Part shown: piece after piece, positions 45,802 through 55,218 of the stretch
Position numbering within the stretch: position 1 is the stretch's first letter
Layout of the letters: every line of letters begins with the position of its first letter
Source of the DNA: an uncultured Hyphomonas sp.
Lineage (GTDB): Bacteria > Pseudomonadota > Alphaproteobacteria > Caulobacterales > Hyphomonadaceae
Direction: 5' to 3'
NCBI RefSeq assembly: GCF_963678195.1
Contig: NZ_OY782759.1
Location: 1,798,001 to 1,862,000 of the forward strand
DNA: 64,000 nt
Notes under the pieces: generated by a model
Database searches by the model: none
Seen by the model: the letters and a program-made list of their open reading frames with translations, nothing else
What the model was told of the DNA's origin: nothing
Position numbers and translations under genes: made by a program

Positions 45802-46374
45802 TTGGCGGGTTTCTGGAATCCTCTTCACGGCGTGGTGCAGCAGAAGCGACGGGCGGAATCGCTCTATCGTGGCCTCATGTCGGCAGCTCTGGCGCCCGAG
45901 GCCTACGTTGCCGGCGCCGTGGCGGATGATCTGGACCACCGTGTTCAGATGGTGAGTCTCCATGCTGCCATTCTGGTCTGGCAACTGACGCACCGCCCGG
46001 AAAGGCCGCTGAAGCGCCTGCCTCAGCACATTCACACACGCGTTTTCGATGGCTTCGACGCGTCCTTGCGGGAAACGGGGGTAGGCGATGCCTCAATTGC
46101 CCGGAAAGTCCGCAAGATGGGAGAGCACTATTACGGGCTAGGCCAGGCGACAGCTGCCTGCCTGTCCGGGCCGGAAAGCGAACGGATTTCGGCCCTTTCG
46201 GACATGTTGAAGCGAAATGGCGTCACAATGCCGGGGCATGAGGCAGAGCTTGCTGCCCACCTTGCGGCGCTGGCAGACGCCTTTGAAGCGGCCTCTTCAG
46301 AAGCATTTCTGGACGGGCAGGCGCCCTGGACGACCTTCCCTGCGACAAACACACGCGGCGTTGCCAAGGTCTGA
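45802..46374 (+). CDS. ubiquinol-cytochrome c chaperone (CBP3) family protein
   Basis: A 190-residue member of the family named after yeast Cbp3, which aids cytochrome b/bc1 assembly. The core has [27 protein letters not shown], the [16 protein letters not shown] helix and [14 protein letters not shown] 45802 is chosen because AGGAGG lies six bases upstream, among the best sites in the window. No ATG fits. It is followed by plsX after 56 bases; the YceD/DUF177 gene often found here is missing. Confidence 0.9.
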   Translation: MAGFWNPLHGVVQQKRRAESLYRGLMSAALAPEAYVAGAVADDLDHRVQMVSLHAAILVWQLTHRPERPLKRLPQHIHTRVFDGFDASLRETGVGDASIARKVRKMGEHYYGLGQATAACLSGPESERISALSDMLKRNGVTMPGHEAELAAHLAALADAFEAASSEAFLDGQAPWTTFPATNTRGVAKV

Positions 46375-46430
46375 GGCGCGCCTTAAACAGCGCGGACGGG
46401 TCGCACCAGACCTTGAATCCGGAAGGCGCA

Positions 46431-47462
46431 ATGACTCGCGGAACGATCCTGTCAGTTGATGCAATGGGCGGGGATCACGCACCTGGCGTGATCGTCGATG
46501 GCGTAGCTGTGTTCCTTCGCGAACGCCCCAATACGCGTGTTATGCTGTTTGGTGACGAGCCGTCTCTGACGCCGCTTGTAGCAGCCTATGCCGGCCTGTC
46601 CGCTCAGTGCGACATCATTCACTGCGATCACAAGATCACCAGTGAAATGAAGCCCAGCCAGGCCCTGCGCCGCGGCAAGGGATCGTCCATGTGGAATGCG
46701 CTGGAGGCGGTCAAGGATGGCCGGGCCAATGCGTCTGTGTCGGCGGGCAACACCGGCGCACTGATGGCAATCTCCATGCTTGTGCTCCGCAAGATGGATG
46801 GCGTTCACCGCCCGGCGATGACAGCGATGTGGCCGACGCTCGCTGGACGGTCGGTCGTGCTCGACGTCGGGGCGAACGTTGAGGCAGATGCTGCCCAGCT
46901 GGTGTCCTTCGCGATCATGGGCGAGGCCTATGCCCGCGCCACGCTTGGCAAGGACCGTCCGACGATCGGCCTCCTGAATATCGGTTCCGAAGAAATGAAG
47001 GGGCATGATGAAGTGCGCGAGGCGCACGAAATGCTCCGTACGTCAGGACTGGATCTTGATTATCGCGGCTTCGTGGAAGGGGACGACATCTCCATGGGCG
47101 CTGTAGATGTCGTGGTGACAGACGGTTTCACCGGCAATGTGGCGCTGAAAACAGGCGAGGGCGTTGCCCGCATGCTCGGGACCCGCGTGCGCGAAGCGCT
47201 GACGAAAAACCTTTCCACGAAAGCGGGCGCGGTGCTGGCTGCCTCAGGGCTTAAACAGCTCCGTGAGCAGATGAATCCGAGCAACGCCAATGGCGGCGTC
47301 CTTCTGGGCCTTGGCGGCGTTTCTGTGAAGAGCCACGGCGGAACCGACGCTCAGGGGTTTGCAACTGCCTGCCGTCTGGCCGCTGACCTTGCAACGAGCC
47401 ATTATCCGGAAGAAGTTGCTGCAAACCTCGCACGCATCCAGAAGAAAGGTGCGGCGGGCTGA
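46431..47462 (+). CDS. plsX: phosphate acyltransferase PlsX
   Basis: PlsX makes acyl-phosphate from acyl-ACP, the first step towards phosphatidic acid in the PlsX/PlsY route. The 343-residue product begins [18 protein letters not shown], the family signature, and has [30 protein letters not shown] and [16 protein letters not shown]. It is followed by fabH 26 bases on, a conserved order. Confidence 0.96.
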   Translation: MTRGTILSVDAMGGDHAPGVIVDGVAVFLRERPNTRVMLFGDEPSLTPLVAAYAGLSAQCDIIHCDHKITSEMKPSQALRRGKGSSMWNALEAVKDGRANASVSAGNTGALMAISMLVLRKMDGVHRPAMTAMWPTLAGRSVVLDVGANVEADAAQLVSFAIMGEAYARATLGKDRPTIGLLNIGSEEMKGHDEVREAHEMLRTSGLDLDYRGFVEGDDISMGAVDVVVTDGFTGNVALKTGEGVARMLGTRVREALTKNLSTKAGAVLAASGLKQLREQMNPSNANGGVLLGLGGVSVKSHGGTDAQGFATACRLAADLATSHYPEEVAANLARIQKKGAAG

Positions 47463-47488
47463 CACGGCCGCTCTGTAAGGGATCTAGC

Positions 47489-48460
47489 ATGGCACGGCGT
47501 AGTTTTATCCGAGGGACAGGTGGTTATCTTCCCGAGAAAGTTCTGACCAATGATGACATATCGGCAATGGTCGATACGTCGGATGAGTGGATTCAGGAGC
47601 GAACCGGCATCAAGCGCCGGCACATCGCCGCCGAAGGCGAACTCACATCGGATATTGCGACGGCAGCCGCCCGGTCTGCGCTTGAGGCAGCGGGTATTCC
47701 TATTTCGGATGTCGATCTGATCGTGCTGGCAACGACAACGCCGGATCAGACTTTCCCGGCGACGGCCACCGCCGTTCAGGCCAAGCTGGGCATGACGGGC
47801 GGCGCGGCCTTCGATGTGCAGGCTGTTTGTTCCGGCTTCCTCTTCGCGCTGGCGACCGCGGACTCCATGTTGCGGCAGGGGCTGTTCAGCACTGCGCTGG
47901 TCATCGGTGCGGAGACCTTCACACGTATCCTCGACTGGTCGGACAGGGGGACCTGTGTCCTGTTCGGTGATGGCGGCGGCGCAGCTGTGCTTCAGGCCGA
48001 AGAGTGGACCGGCGATGACCTTGCTGGCGTGATTACCCACCACATTCGCACCGACGGTACCAAGTCAGACCTGCTCTATGTCGATGGGGGCGTAAGTTCC
48101 ACGGGCACGATCGGGCATGTTCGCATGGAAGGAAACCGCGTGTTCCGCCATGCCGTGACCAATATCTCGTCCGCCATTCAGGCGATCTATGACGAAACTG
48201 GCCTGAGTGGTGACGACATTGACTGGTTCGTGCCGCACCAGGCCAACAAACGTATCCTGGACGGCGTGGCGAAGAAGATGAACATCGCCGAGGAAAAAGT
48301 GATCGTCACAGTACAGGAACATGCCAACACGTCGGCGGCTTCCATCCCGCTCGCACTGAACCATGCGGTTCGTTCCGGCCGGGCGAAACCGGGTGACCTG
48401 ATCCTGTCAGAGGCGATGGGCGGCGGCTTTTCCTGGGGCGCCAGCCTGTTCCGCCTTTAA
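47489..48460 (+). CDS. fabH: beta-ketoacyl-ACP synthase III
   Basis: FabH starts fatty acid synthesis by condensing acetyl-CoA with malonyl-ACP. The 323-residue product has all catalytic residues: C114 (QAVCSG), H250 (PHQANKR) and N280 (EHANTS). It ends with [13 protein letters not shown]. Transcribed with plsX and probably on into ihfA. Confidence 0.97.
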   Translation: MARRSFIRGTGGYLPEKVLTNDDISAMVDTSDEWIQERTGIKRRHIAAEGELTSDIATAAARSALEAAGIPISDVDLIVLATTTPDQTFPATATAVQAKLGMTGGAAFDVQAVCSGFLFALATADSMLRQGLFSTALVIGAETFTRILDWSDRGTCVLFGDGGGAAVLQAEEWTGDDLAGVITHHIRTDGTKSDLLYVDGGVSSTGTIGHVRMEGNRVFRHAVTNISSAIQAIYDETGLSGDDIDWFVPHQANKRILDGVAKKMNIAEEKVIVTVQEHANTSAASIPLALNHAVRSGRAKPGDLILSEAMGGGFSWGASLFRL

Positions 48461-48563
48461 AATCAGGCGACAAGCTCCATTATTTCACGGATATTAGCTG
48501 ACGGATGCGCTAGTAATCCGTTAACAATCCTTGGCTACATCTTAACCAGATCGGGAGAATCCC

Positions 48564-48857
48564 ATGTCCAACCAGACCATCACCCGCGCCGAAGTGACCG
48601 ACAAGATCGTCAGCGAAGTCGGTCTGACGCGGCAGGAATCGTCGGACTTGCTCGACCGGACGCTCGATATGATCGGCGCGGCCCTTGAGCATGAAGATGA
48701 GGTGAAGCTCTCCCGGTTCGGCAATTTCGTGGTGCGGTCCAAGGCTGCGCGCGAAGGCCGTAATCCGAAAACCGGGGAGGAGGCCACGATCGCCGCACGG
48801 CGCGTTGTCACTTTCCGCCCTTCGCCGATGCTGAAGGCGCAGGTCGACAACAAATAG
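48564..48857 (+). CDS. ihfA: integration host factor alpha
   Basis: The 97-residue DNA-bending protein of the HU/IHF family. It has LTRQESSDLLDRTLDMIG, the beta-arm RSKAAREGRNPKTGEEATIA and the C-terminal RRVVTFRPSPMLK. ATG 48564 has GGGAGAA upstream. Position after plsX-fabH and before a MerR gene is typical of alphaproteobacteria. Confidence 0.95.
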   Translation: MSNQTITRAEVTDKIVSEVGLTRQESSDLLDRTLDMIGAALEHEDEVKLSRFGNFVVRSKAAREGRNPKTGEEATIAARRVVTFRPSPMLKAQVDNK

Positions 48858-48877
48858 CGATCCAGGAAGGAACAGAC

Positions 48878-49360
48878 ATGAGCGCCAGCCGGGCCCGAAT
48901 CGAAAAATCCGCAACCGCATTCCGGTCCATCGGGGAAGCAGCTTCGGAACTCGGCATCGAGACGCATGTCATCCGTTATTGGGAAAGCAAGTTTCCGCGG
49001 GAAGTCCGCCCCGTGAAGCGCCCGGATGGCCGCCGCATGTTCCGTCCGCAGGACGTCGACGCGCTGCGGGCCATCCAGATCCTGGTTCATGGACGCGGCA
49101 TGACGCTGAAGGGCGCGAAAGCCCTGATCGCGGAGCAGGGCATGGCGGCAGTCCTTTCAGGTGAGGCGACGCTTGGGGCAGGTGCTCCAGCAGGCAGCAG
49201 CCCGGCGCGGGACCTTCAGGAGACCGTCGCGAAGGCTTTTTCGGATGAAACCGCTGAGGGGCTGACGGATGCGCGACGTGCCCGTCTGGAAGATGCGCTG
49301 ACGGAACTGACCGGCATCAAAAGCCGGATCGACACGGCGCTCGGCCGGCACGCAGCCTGA
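48878..49360 (+). CDS. MerR family regulator
   Basis: A 160-residue protein with an N-terminal MerR helix-turn-helix (FRSIGEAASELGIETHVIRY, then WESKF) and the wing RRMFRPQDVDALRAI. The C-terminal part is helical, with no metal-binding cysteines, so the signal is unknown. It always accompanies ihfA in relatives. It follows ihfA by 20 bases with AGGAAGG upstream. Confidence 0.9.
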   Translation: MSASRARIEKSATAFRSIGEAASELGIETHVIRYWESKFPREVRPVKRPDGRRMFRPQDVDALRAIQILVHGRGMTLKGAKALIAEQGMAAVLSGEATLGAGAPAGSSPARDLQETVAKAFSDETAEGLTDARRARLEDALTELTGIKSRIDTALGRHAA

Positions 49361-49413
49361 ACCCACATAATTCGTTGCACACACAGGGCGGCTTGGTTAC
49401 AAGCCGCTCTCGT

Positions 49414-49491
49414 CGGAGCGTGGCGCAGTCCGGTTAGCGCACTAGTCTGGGGGACTAGGGGTCGTGGGTTCGAATCCCGCCGCTCCGACCA
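49414..49491 (+). tRNA. tRNA-Pro (GGG)
   Basis: Acceptor CGGAGCG pairs with CGCTCCG, anticodon loop CTGGGGG (GGG) is closed by CTAGT/ACTAG, and the T-arm is GTGGGTTCGAATCCCGC. CCA is encoded. The last six bases belong to a perfect palindrome that reaches beyond the gene. Confidence 0.96.
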
Positions 49492-49518
49492 TTTCTCCGC
49501 TGCACGGAGAAATGGTCG
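49486..49518 (+). terminator. perfect hairpin covering the tRNA-Pro 3' end
   Basis: CGACCATTTCTCCG (49486-49499) and its exact complement (49505-49518) form a 14-base stem with a five-base loop. The first arm includes the discriminator base and CCA of tRNA-Pro. No T run follows, so it may be a processing signal, a terminator of another kind, or a mobile palindrome. Confidence 0.55.
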
Positions 49519-49532
49519 TAACTCCGAAATCC

Positions 49533-51758
49533 TTATTTCCTGGACAGATCCACCTCTTCAACCTGACCGACAGCGGCGAGGGCGAAGGCGTATTCCGTGG
49601 CGACTTCCTTCAGACCTTCAAACCGGCCCGAGGCACCGCCATGGCCCGCCTCCATATTGATCTTGAGGAAGTAAGGGCCGCCCTCTGGTGCGTCGTGGCG
49701 TAGCTTCGCAGCCCACTTGCTTGGTTCCCAGTAGGTCACCCTCGGATCGGACAGGCCGCCGGTGATGAACATGGCCGGATAGGCCTGCGCCGTCACATTG
49801 TCGTACGGGCTGTAGGCGGCGATCCGGTCATAGTCTTCGGCGCTGGTCAGCGGGTTGCCCCATTCGGGCCATTCCGGCGGCGTCAGCGGCAGGCTCTCGT
49901 CCGACATGGTGTTGATCACGTCCACAAAGGGCACAGCGGCAATGATTCCCGCAAACAGATCCGGGTCCATATTGGACACCGCGCCCATCAGCAGGCCGCC
50001 TGCAGAGCCGCCCATGGCGACCACCTTGTCCGGCGCGGCATAGCCCTTGTCGACGAGGAAGTGTCCGGCCGCCACGAAGTCCTTGAACGTGTTTTGCTTC
50101 TTGTCGAGCTTGCCATCGAGATACCACTGGTACCCCTTCGCCATACTGCCGCGCGGGTGCACGATGGCGTAGACAAAGCCGCGATCGACCAGGCTGAGCC
50201 GGCTGGTGCGGAAGTCCGCCGGAATGGTGATGCCGTAGGAGCCGTAGCCGTAAAGCAGCATCGGGGCGGTGCCGTCGATCGGCGTGTCCTTGCGGTGCAG
50301 CAGGGTGACCGGCACGTCCACGCCGTCCCAGCTGGGCGCCATGACGCGTTCGGCGACATAGTCGTCCGGATTGTGGCCGGAGGGCACTTCGCGCGTCTTG
50401 CGCAGGATGCGCTCATGCGTGTTGAGGTCATAGTCATAGACCTGGTCCGGCGTCGTTGGTGAGGCGTAGTCGAACCGCAGCATCGGCACGTCATAATCGT
50501 AGCCGGAGTCGAGCCCCAGATCGTAGGCGGCTTCGTCGAAGCTGATCTCATGCTCGGCGTCATCTGCGCGGGCGCGCACGACAATACGTGGTAGTCCGTT
50601 CTCACGCTCCATTCGGGAGAGATAGTCTTTCTGCGCCTGCAGGCCGAGGATCAGCGTACCCGGGCGGTGGGCGATGACTTCTTGCCACTCATCCCGCGAA
50701 GTCGCTTCGAAGGGCGCTCGCATCACTTTGAAGTCGACGGCTCCGCCAGAGTTCGTCGTGATGTAGAACTGATCATCCCAGACAACGACGGAATACTCCA
50801 CACCGTCTTCACGCGGGGCAATCGTATGAAGCGTCGGGGCGTGTTCGCGCGAGTCGAACCAGTGCCATTCAGACGTCGTGTGGTTCGAGGAGGTCACAAA
50901 GATCTTTTCGCGATTGGCGGATTTGGAAACGCCCACGAAGAAGCCGGGGTCCTTCTCCTCATAGATCAGGGTGTCTTCGCCGGTTTCCAGATTGCGCTCG
51001 TAGACGGCATCTGGCCGGGCGTTCTCGTCCCGGTGCACCCAGAAAATGGATTTGCCGTCTTCGCTCCACTCGAACGAGCCGTAGCTGTCAGAGATCGGCG
51101 CGGCGGCGGGCTCTTCGGTCTCGATATTGGTGATCGTGACCGTGTAGAATTCGCTGCCCTGCGTATCGAGGGCGTAGGCGATCAGCGAATGATCGGGCGA
51201 GGTGTCGATGTTGCCGAAGGAGAAATAGTCAGTGCCTTCCGCCATCTTGTCGCCGTCCAGAAGAATGGTCTCTTCGGCATCCGGCGAGAAAGCGTCGGCA
51301 GCGTCCCTGCGGGCGACGATCGGATACTCGCCGCCTTCACGGTAGCGGGAATAGTAAGCGAAAGGGCCGTCGATCTCTGGGACAGTGGAATCGTCTTCCT
51401 TGATCCGGCCCTTCATTTCCTGAAACAGCGCCTCGCGCAGATCCGCCGTCGGCGCCTCGAAATTGGCCTTGGTGTAGGCATTCTCGGCCTCAAGGTATTC
51501 CCGGATGTCAGCGCGCAGGACAGACGGGTCCCGCATCACCTCCTGCCAGTTCTCGTCTTTCATCCAGTGGTATGGATCGACGCGCGTGCGGCCAACCTGG
51601 GTGATCTCGAAATCGACGCGCTTGGCCACAGGCGTTGCCGGAGTGGTTTCAGAGGCCTGCGCGGCCGGGGCAGAGGCCAGGTCAGTTATTTCGGTCATTG
51701 TGCATCCTGAGAGAATGGCTGCTGCGGCTGCGCCGGCCAGCAGGAGTGAATTTCGCAT
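49533..51758 (-). CDS. S9 prolyl oligopeptidase family (oligopeptidase B-like) lipoprotein
   Basis: A 741-residue serine peptidase with a lipobox (ILSGC, about residue 19). The beta-propeller N-terminal part is followed by an alpha/beta hydrolase domain with S585 (GGSAGG), D671 (GLSDPRV) and H706 (EAGHGG). VDPYHWMKDENWQEV near residue 60 is typical of oligopeptidase B, which cuts after basic residues. The lipoprotein signal indicates a periplasmic or outer-membrane location, unlike cytoplasmic E. coli PtrB. Confidence 0.92.
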   Translation of the reverse strand: MRNSLLLAGAAAAAILSGCTMTEITDLASAPAAQASETTPATPVAKRVDFEITQVGRTRVDPYHWMKDENWQEVMRDPSVLRADIREYLEAENAYTKANFEAPTADLREALFQEMKGRIKEDDSTVPEIDGPFAYYSRYREGGEYPIVARRDAADAFSPDAEETILLDGDKMAEGTDYFSFGNIDTSPDHSLIAYALDTQGSEFYTVTITNIETEEPAAAPISDSYGSFEWSEDGKSIFWVHRDENARPDAVYERNLETGEDTLIYEEKDPGFFVGVSKSANREKIFVTSSNHTTSEWHWFDSREHAPTLHTIAPREDGVEYSVVVWDDQFYITTNSGGAVDFKVMRAPFEATSRDEWQEVIAHRPGTLILGLQAQKDYLSRMERENGLPRIVVRARADDAEHEISFDEAAYDLGLDSGYDYDVPMLRFDYASPTTPDQVYDYDLNTHERILRKTREVPSGHNPDDYVAERVMAPSWDGVDVPVTLLHRKDTPIDGTAPMLLYGYGSYGITIPADFRTSRLSLVDRGFVYAIVHPRGSMAKGYQWYLDGKLDKKQNTFKDFVAAGHFLVDKGYAAPDKVVAMGGSAGGLLMGAVSNMDPDLFAGIIAAVPFVDVINTMSDESLPLTPPEWPEWGNPLTSAEDYDRIAAYSPYDNVTAQAYPAMFITGGLSDPRVTYWEPSKWAAKLRHDAPEGGPYFLKINMEAGHGGASGRFEGLKEVATEYAFALAAVGQVEEVDLSRK

Positions 51759-51829
51759 GTTTGGCTCCGGTCCAAGGTTGATCCTACCCTGGCGGGAAGT
51801 GGATCAGCGTGAAGCGGCACTGTCCAGAT

Positions 51830-52231
51830 CTATTCGGCGGGGCGGAAGTCCAGCACGATGCCATTGATGCACCAGCGTTCACCGGTGGGTGGCGGGCCGT
51901 CCTTGAAGACGTGGCCCATATGCAGGCCGCAGGTAGCGCAGTGGCATTCGGTGCGCGGGATGATCATCTTGAAATCGGTCTTGGTGGCGACGGCGCCGGG
52001 CGTGATGGGCTGCCAGTAGCTCGGCCAGCCGGTGCCGGAGTCGAACTTGTGTTCCGATGACCAGAGCGGCGTATCGCAGCCCTTGCAATGATAGGTGCCC
52101 GCCCGTTTTTCGTCATTGTAATTGCCGGGCGTGAAGGCGCGTTCAGTGCCTTCTTTCACGCCGACGCGGTATTCTTCTTCGGTCAGCAGTTCCCGCCACT
52201 CGCGGTCCGAACGGTCGATGCGCTGGGTCAT
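51830..52231 (-). CDS. msrB: peptide methionine-R-sulfoxide reductase
   Basis: MsrB repairs methionine-R-sulfoxide. The 133-residue product has both zinc CxxC pairs (HCKGCDTPLW and CATCGLHMGHVF), the substrate segment DSGTGWPSYW and the catalytic cysteine in RWCINGI. No signal peptide, so it is cytoplasmic. The resolving cysteine of some MsrBs is not evident. Confidence 0.95.
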   Translation of the reverse strand: MTQRIDRSDREWRELLTEEEYRVGVKEGTERAFTPGNYNDEKRAGTYHCKGCDTPLWSSEHKFDSGTGWPSYWQPITPGAVATKTDFKMIIPRTECHCATCGLHMGHVFKDGPPPTGERWCINGIVLDFRPAE

Positions 52232-52303
52232 GTGGGGTCTCCTTTGCCGGGTAGGGGAATATAGGCGCGGCGGCGGCGTTTTTCACCAGCGCCAAAAGCA
52301 GAA

Positions 52304-52330
52304 CGGCCGCCCCGAATGCCGGGGCGGCCG
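52304..52330 (-). terminator. hairpin after the MaoC gene
   Basis: A perfect 10-base GC stem (52304-52313 with 52321-52330) and seven-base loop lies 25 bases beyond the MaoC stop. On the minus strand TTCTGCTTTTGG follows. Confidence 0.65.
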
Positions 52331-52354
52331 AAAAAGGCTCACGTCTTCAGAGCG

Positions 52355-52810
52355 TTACGCGTAGAGGACGGTGATGGATTCGGCGACCAGAGCCGGGCGT
52401 TCCTGGCCTTCGATCTCGATCGTGGCTTCCATCTTCATCTGTTTGCCGCCGGATTTAGGCTCTACCGACAGACATTTCTGGCGCAGACGCACCTTGGAGC
52501 CGACCGGCACCATATTGGTGAAGCGAACCTTGTCGGAGCCGTAATTGATGCCGCGGGTCGTGCCGGTGACTTTCAGCACTTCGCCGCCCAGCATCGGCAG
52601 CAGGGACAGGGTCAGGAAGCCGTGAGCGATCGGGCCGCCCATGGCCTTGGTGGCTTTCTCGACGTCGACGTGGATCCATTGATGGTCGCCGGTCGCGTCG
52701 GCGAACAGGTTGACGCGGTCCTGATCGATCAGGTGCCAGTCGGAGACGCCGACCTCCTGTCCTGCAATGGATTCAAGGTCATCGAAGGCGACGACGCGTG
52801 GGTTAGCCAT
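52355..52810 (-). CDS. MaoC-like hot-dog dehydratase
   Basis: A 151-residue R-hydratase-type protein acting on (R)-3-hydroxyacyl or enoyl-CoA. The hydratase motif appears as DQDRVNLFADATGDHQWIHV with the catalytic Asp/His pair, and GGPIAHGFLTLSLLP follows. Single hot-dog domain, cytoplasmic. It is a lone gene but lies near other CoA-thioester enzymes in this window. Confidence 0.92.
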   Translation of the reverse strand: MANPRVVAFDDLESIAGQEVGVSDWHLIDQDRVNLFADATGDHQWIHVDVEKATKAMGGPIAHGFLTLSLLPMLGGEVLKVTGTTRGINYGSDKVRFTNMVPVGSKVRLRQKCLSVEPKSGGKQMKMEATIEIEGQERPALVAESITVLYA

Positions 52811-52958
52811 GGAGTCCTCCTTAAAAAGTGCTGGCTTGTTTTGGCGCGTCGGCGACGGCGGGGCAAGCCTGACGGTAGGGTAATTGCGCCCGCGAACCCG
52901 GCGATTAGGCCATGATCATACCGGACTAAGCCGGACTATGCCGGATCAGGTCGTGACT

Positions 52959-54104
52959 TCAGCCGTTCAGATGATGACCTAATCTTGCGATAAAATGCTC
53001 TACATCGCCGTCGCTGGTGAAAAGATGCTGAGTGATGCGGAGCCGGTCGCCCCGCCGTGAGACGAAGATGCCATCTTCCTTCAGGCGGGTGGTCAGGTCG
53101 GCCGGAACACTCTCCGGCAGGTGCGGGCAGAGATAGTGCGCGCCGCGCTCGTCGGCCGGCGGGCAGTCGAGACCGATCCCGGCAAGCTGTTCAGCCAGCA
53201 CCGCGTTGCGCGCGCCGAGCGTTTCCTGGATGTTGGTCACGCCCCAGCCGAGGACCGTCCGGATCGCTGACTCGAAGGCCGGCAGCAGCGCAAAGTTCGA
53301 GCGTTCGCCCATGTCGAAGCGCTGGGCGCCGCGGGCGTAGGCGTCGGTATAGTCGATCAGCCGCGCGAAGTTGGTGGCGCCTTCGCGGGTGATCCAGTTC
53401 TGCTCCAGCGGCGTGCCGCTGCGGTGCTGTGGGGCGGCATAGAGGAAGCCGGTCGAGTAAGGCGCGAGCAGCCATTTATAGGCGGCAACGGCCACGAAAT
53501 CCGGCTGCACGTCCTTCACGTCGAAGGCCAGCGCGCCGCAGCTCTGCGTCAGGTCCAGCACGAGCGCGGCGCCAACCTCGCGGCAGCGTTTGCCGATGGC
53601 GGCGAGGTCGAGGATTGCGCCGTCGGTCCAGCGGATATGACCGCAGGCGACGAGGCCGGTGTCCGGCCCGATGGCACCGAGCAGGGCGTCCGACAGGGTT
53701 TCATTCCCGTGCGCGCCGGTTGTGCGGATCGTGGCGCCGGTCGCGCTGGCCAGCTCACGCCAGGCGTAGAGATTGGACGGGAACTGGTCCTCCAGCACGA
53801 GGATCTCCTGGCCCTTCGACAGGGGCAGGTTCTTCGCTGCCGTGGCCAGGCTGTAGCTGACCGAGGGCGAGAAGGCGATGCCGTCTGTGTCGGCGCCGAT
53901 CAGCTCTGCCAGCAGGGGGCGCAGGCGCTCGGTGTCGGCAAAGAAGTCCGTCTCCTGAATATGCCAGGGCTGCAGCTTGCGGGCGAGCCCCTTCTGCCCG
54001 GCCTCGACGGAGGCCTTCGTCATCGGCCCCATCGTGGCAGTGTTGAAATAGGCGACACCGTCAGGGATGTCGAACAGGTGGCGCTGGTTCGGAATCTGGG
54101 TCAT
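52959..54104 (-). CDS. class V aminotransferase-fold PLP enzyme
   Basis: A 381-residue PLP enzyme. K210 (AAYKWLL) should bind the cofactor and D184 (LVLDLTQSCG) its pyridine nitrogen. YFNTATMGPM at the N-terminus and the overall length fit the isopenicillin-epimerase/kynureninase-like group rather than cysteine desulfurases, because the mobile cysteine loop is missing. The substrate is unknown. It is followed, upstream on the same strand, by a LysR gene. Confidence 0.87.
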   Translation of the reverse strand: MTQIPNQRHLFDIPDGVAYFNTATMGPMTKASVEAGQKGLARKLQPWHIQETDFFADTERLRPLLAELIGADTDGIAFSPSVSYSLATAAKNLPLSKGQEILVLEDQFPSNLYAWRELASATGATIRTTGAHGNETLSDALLGAIGPDTGLVACGHIRWTDGAILDLAAIGKRCREVGAALVLDLTQSCGALAFDVKDVQPDFVAVAAYKWLLAPYSTGFLYAAPQHRSGTPLEQNWITREGATNFARLIDYTDAYARGAQRFDMGERSNFALLPAFESAIRTVLGWGVTNIQETLGARNAVLAEQLAGIGLDCPPADERGAHYLCPHLPESVPADLTTRLKEDGIFVSRRGDRLRITQHLFTSDGDVEHFIARLGHHLNG

Positions 54105-54168
54105 CCGGTTTGCCTAGCGCGCGCCTGCGGTCCGGACCAGTGAGACGTTGCCGCACCACGTACCTTTC

Positions 54169-55077
54169 CTAGGAATTGAGCAAGGCCGGGGCGATGGTTT
54201 CTATATGTTGGCGGAAGGCGTTCATATGGGTGGGCGTGTTGGCGAGGCGCGCTGATTTCATGACCCATTCAAAGGAAAATTCCAGCGCCTGGCCGTCCGG
54301 GCCCTGCAGTGGACCAGCGGTCATGTTCGTCGCCGACAGTTTTGCCGCGGGCAGGATTGCTGCGCCCACGCCGAGTTCGGTCCATTCCTCGATGACGTGA
54401 TAGCTGAGCGCATATCCGGGATAGAGTGTCAGGCAGGCGCCCTCTGCCTCAAACAGGCGTTCGAGTGCGGCGTTGAGGCCGCAGGTGCCATTTGTGCAAA
54501 TGATGGGCGCATCCGGCAGGGAGCTGATCTGCCATGGGTGAAGCGAGTGATCTGACCCTTGCGTCTCGCGCGGCAGGTAGAAGAGCGGATCCCGATAGGC
54601 CGGAAGAACCTGCATCCCGTCCGGTGCCGGTTCCGTTACGCGCAGGCCGAAATCCAGCTTTCCCGTCTGTATACGTTCGATCAGATCATCCAGAAGGCAT
54701 TCCTTGAACAGAATCGACACGCTTGGGTTTGCCTGCCGGTAAGGGCCAAGCGCGCGCTCCACAGTTTTAAGGTCGATCAGCGGGGACATGCCGATCCGGA
54801 GAATCTTGTGTGCCGGATTGTGCCAGGCAGAGGCCGCCTTTTCTATTTCGTCCACATCACCGAGCAGGGCTTCGAGAAAGGGCAGCATGTGCTGTCCGAA
54901 CGGTGTGAGGGACACTTCGCGTGTCGTCCGGTCAAACAGGCGCCCGCCCAGTTCCTCTTCCAGCTGGACAAGCCCGTTAGAGAGCGTGGGCTGGGTCGCG
55001 CCGGCTTCGGCGGCGGCTTTCCGGAAAGAAAGCGTATGAGCGAGGCGGACGGCATAGTCGATCTGGCGGAGTTTCAC
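54169..55077 (-). CDS. LysR family regulator with OxyR-like features
   Basis: A 302-residue LysR protein. The winged helix is SFRKAAAEAGATQPTLSNGL (17-36). The effector domain has two close cysteines in ICTNGTCG near residue 195, roughly where OxyR has its redox cysteine, so redox sensing is possible. It is divergent from the isochorismatase-like gene across 141 bases that contain a clear inverted repeat. It may also run into the PLP enzyme gene downstream (64-base gap). Confidence 0.9.
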   Translation of the reverse strand: MKLRQIDYAVRLAHTLSFRKAAAEAGATQPTLSNGLVQLEEELGGRLFDRTTREVSLTPFGQHMLPFLEALLGDVDEIEKAASAWHNPAHKILRIGMSPLIDLKTVERALGPYRQANPSVSILFKECLLDDLIERIQTGKLDFGLRVTEPAPDGMQVLPAYRDPLFYLPRETQGSDHSLHPWQISSLPDAPIICTNGTCGLNAALERLFEAEGACLTLYPGYALSYHVIEEWTELGVGAAILPAAKLSATNMTAGPLQGPDGQALEFSFEWVMKSARLANTPTHMNAFRQHIETIAPALLNS

Positions 55078-55119
55078 GGCAAGGACTCTATCTGATTGGC
55101 ATCAGGCATAGCGCAATCA

Positions 55120-55144
55120 TTGATTGAGTGCATCTATCAATCAA
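55120..55144. promoter_or_regulatory. inverted repeat, probable LysR binding site
   Basis: TTGATTGA (55120-55127) and TCAATCAA (55137-55144) are perfect inverted arms with nine bases between, in the control region shared by the divergent lysR and hydrolase genes. The shape fits a LysR recognition site. Confidence 0.65.
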
Positions 55145-55218
55145 ATCCAAACTCTGAATTTCCCCGGCGGCCCGCTGAGGCGCAGGTTCCGGCCTGCCAG
55201 ACAGCAAAGGAGACAAGA

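Noticed and set aside
49414..49533. Integrated element or genomic island at tRNA-Pro
   Set aside because: The downstream genes are ordinary chromosomal genes, there is no integrase, and no direct repeat of the tRNA 3' end was seen nearby.
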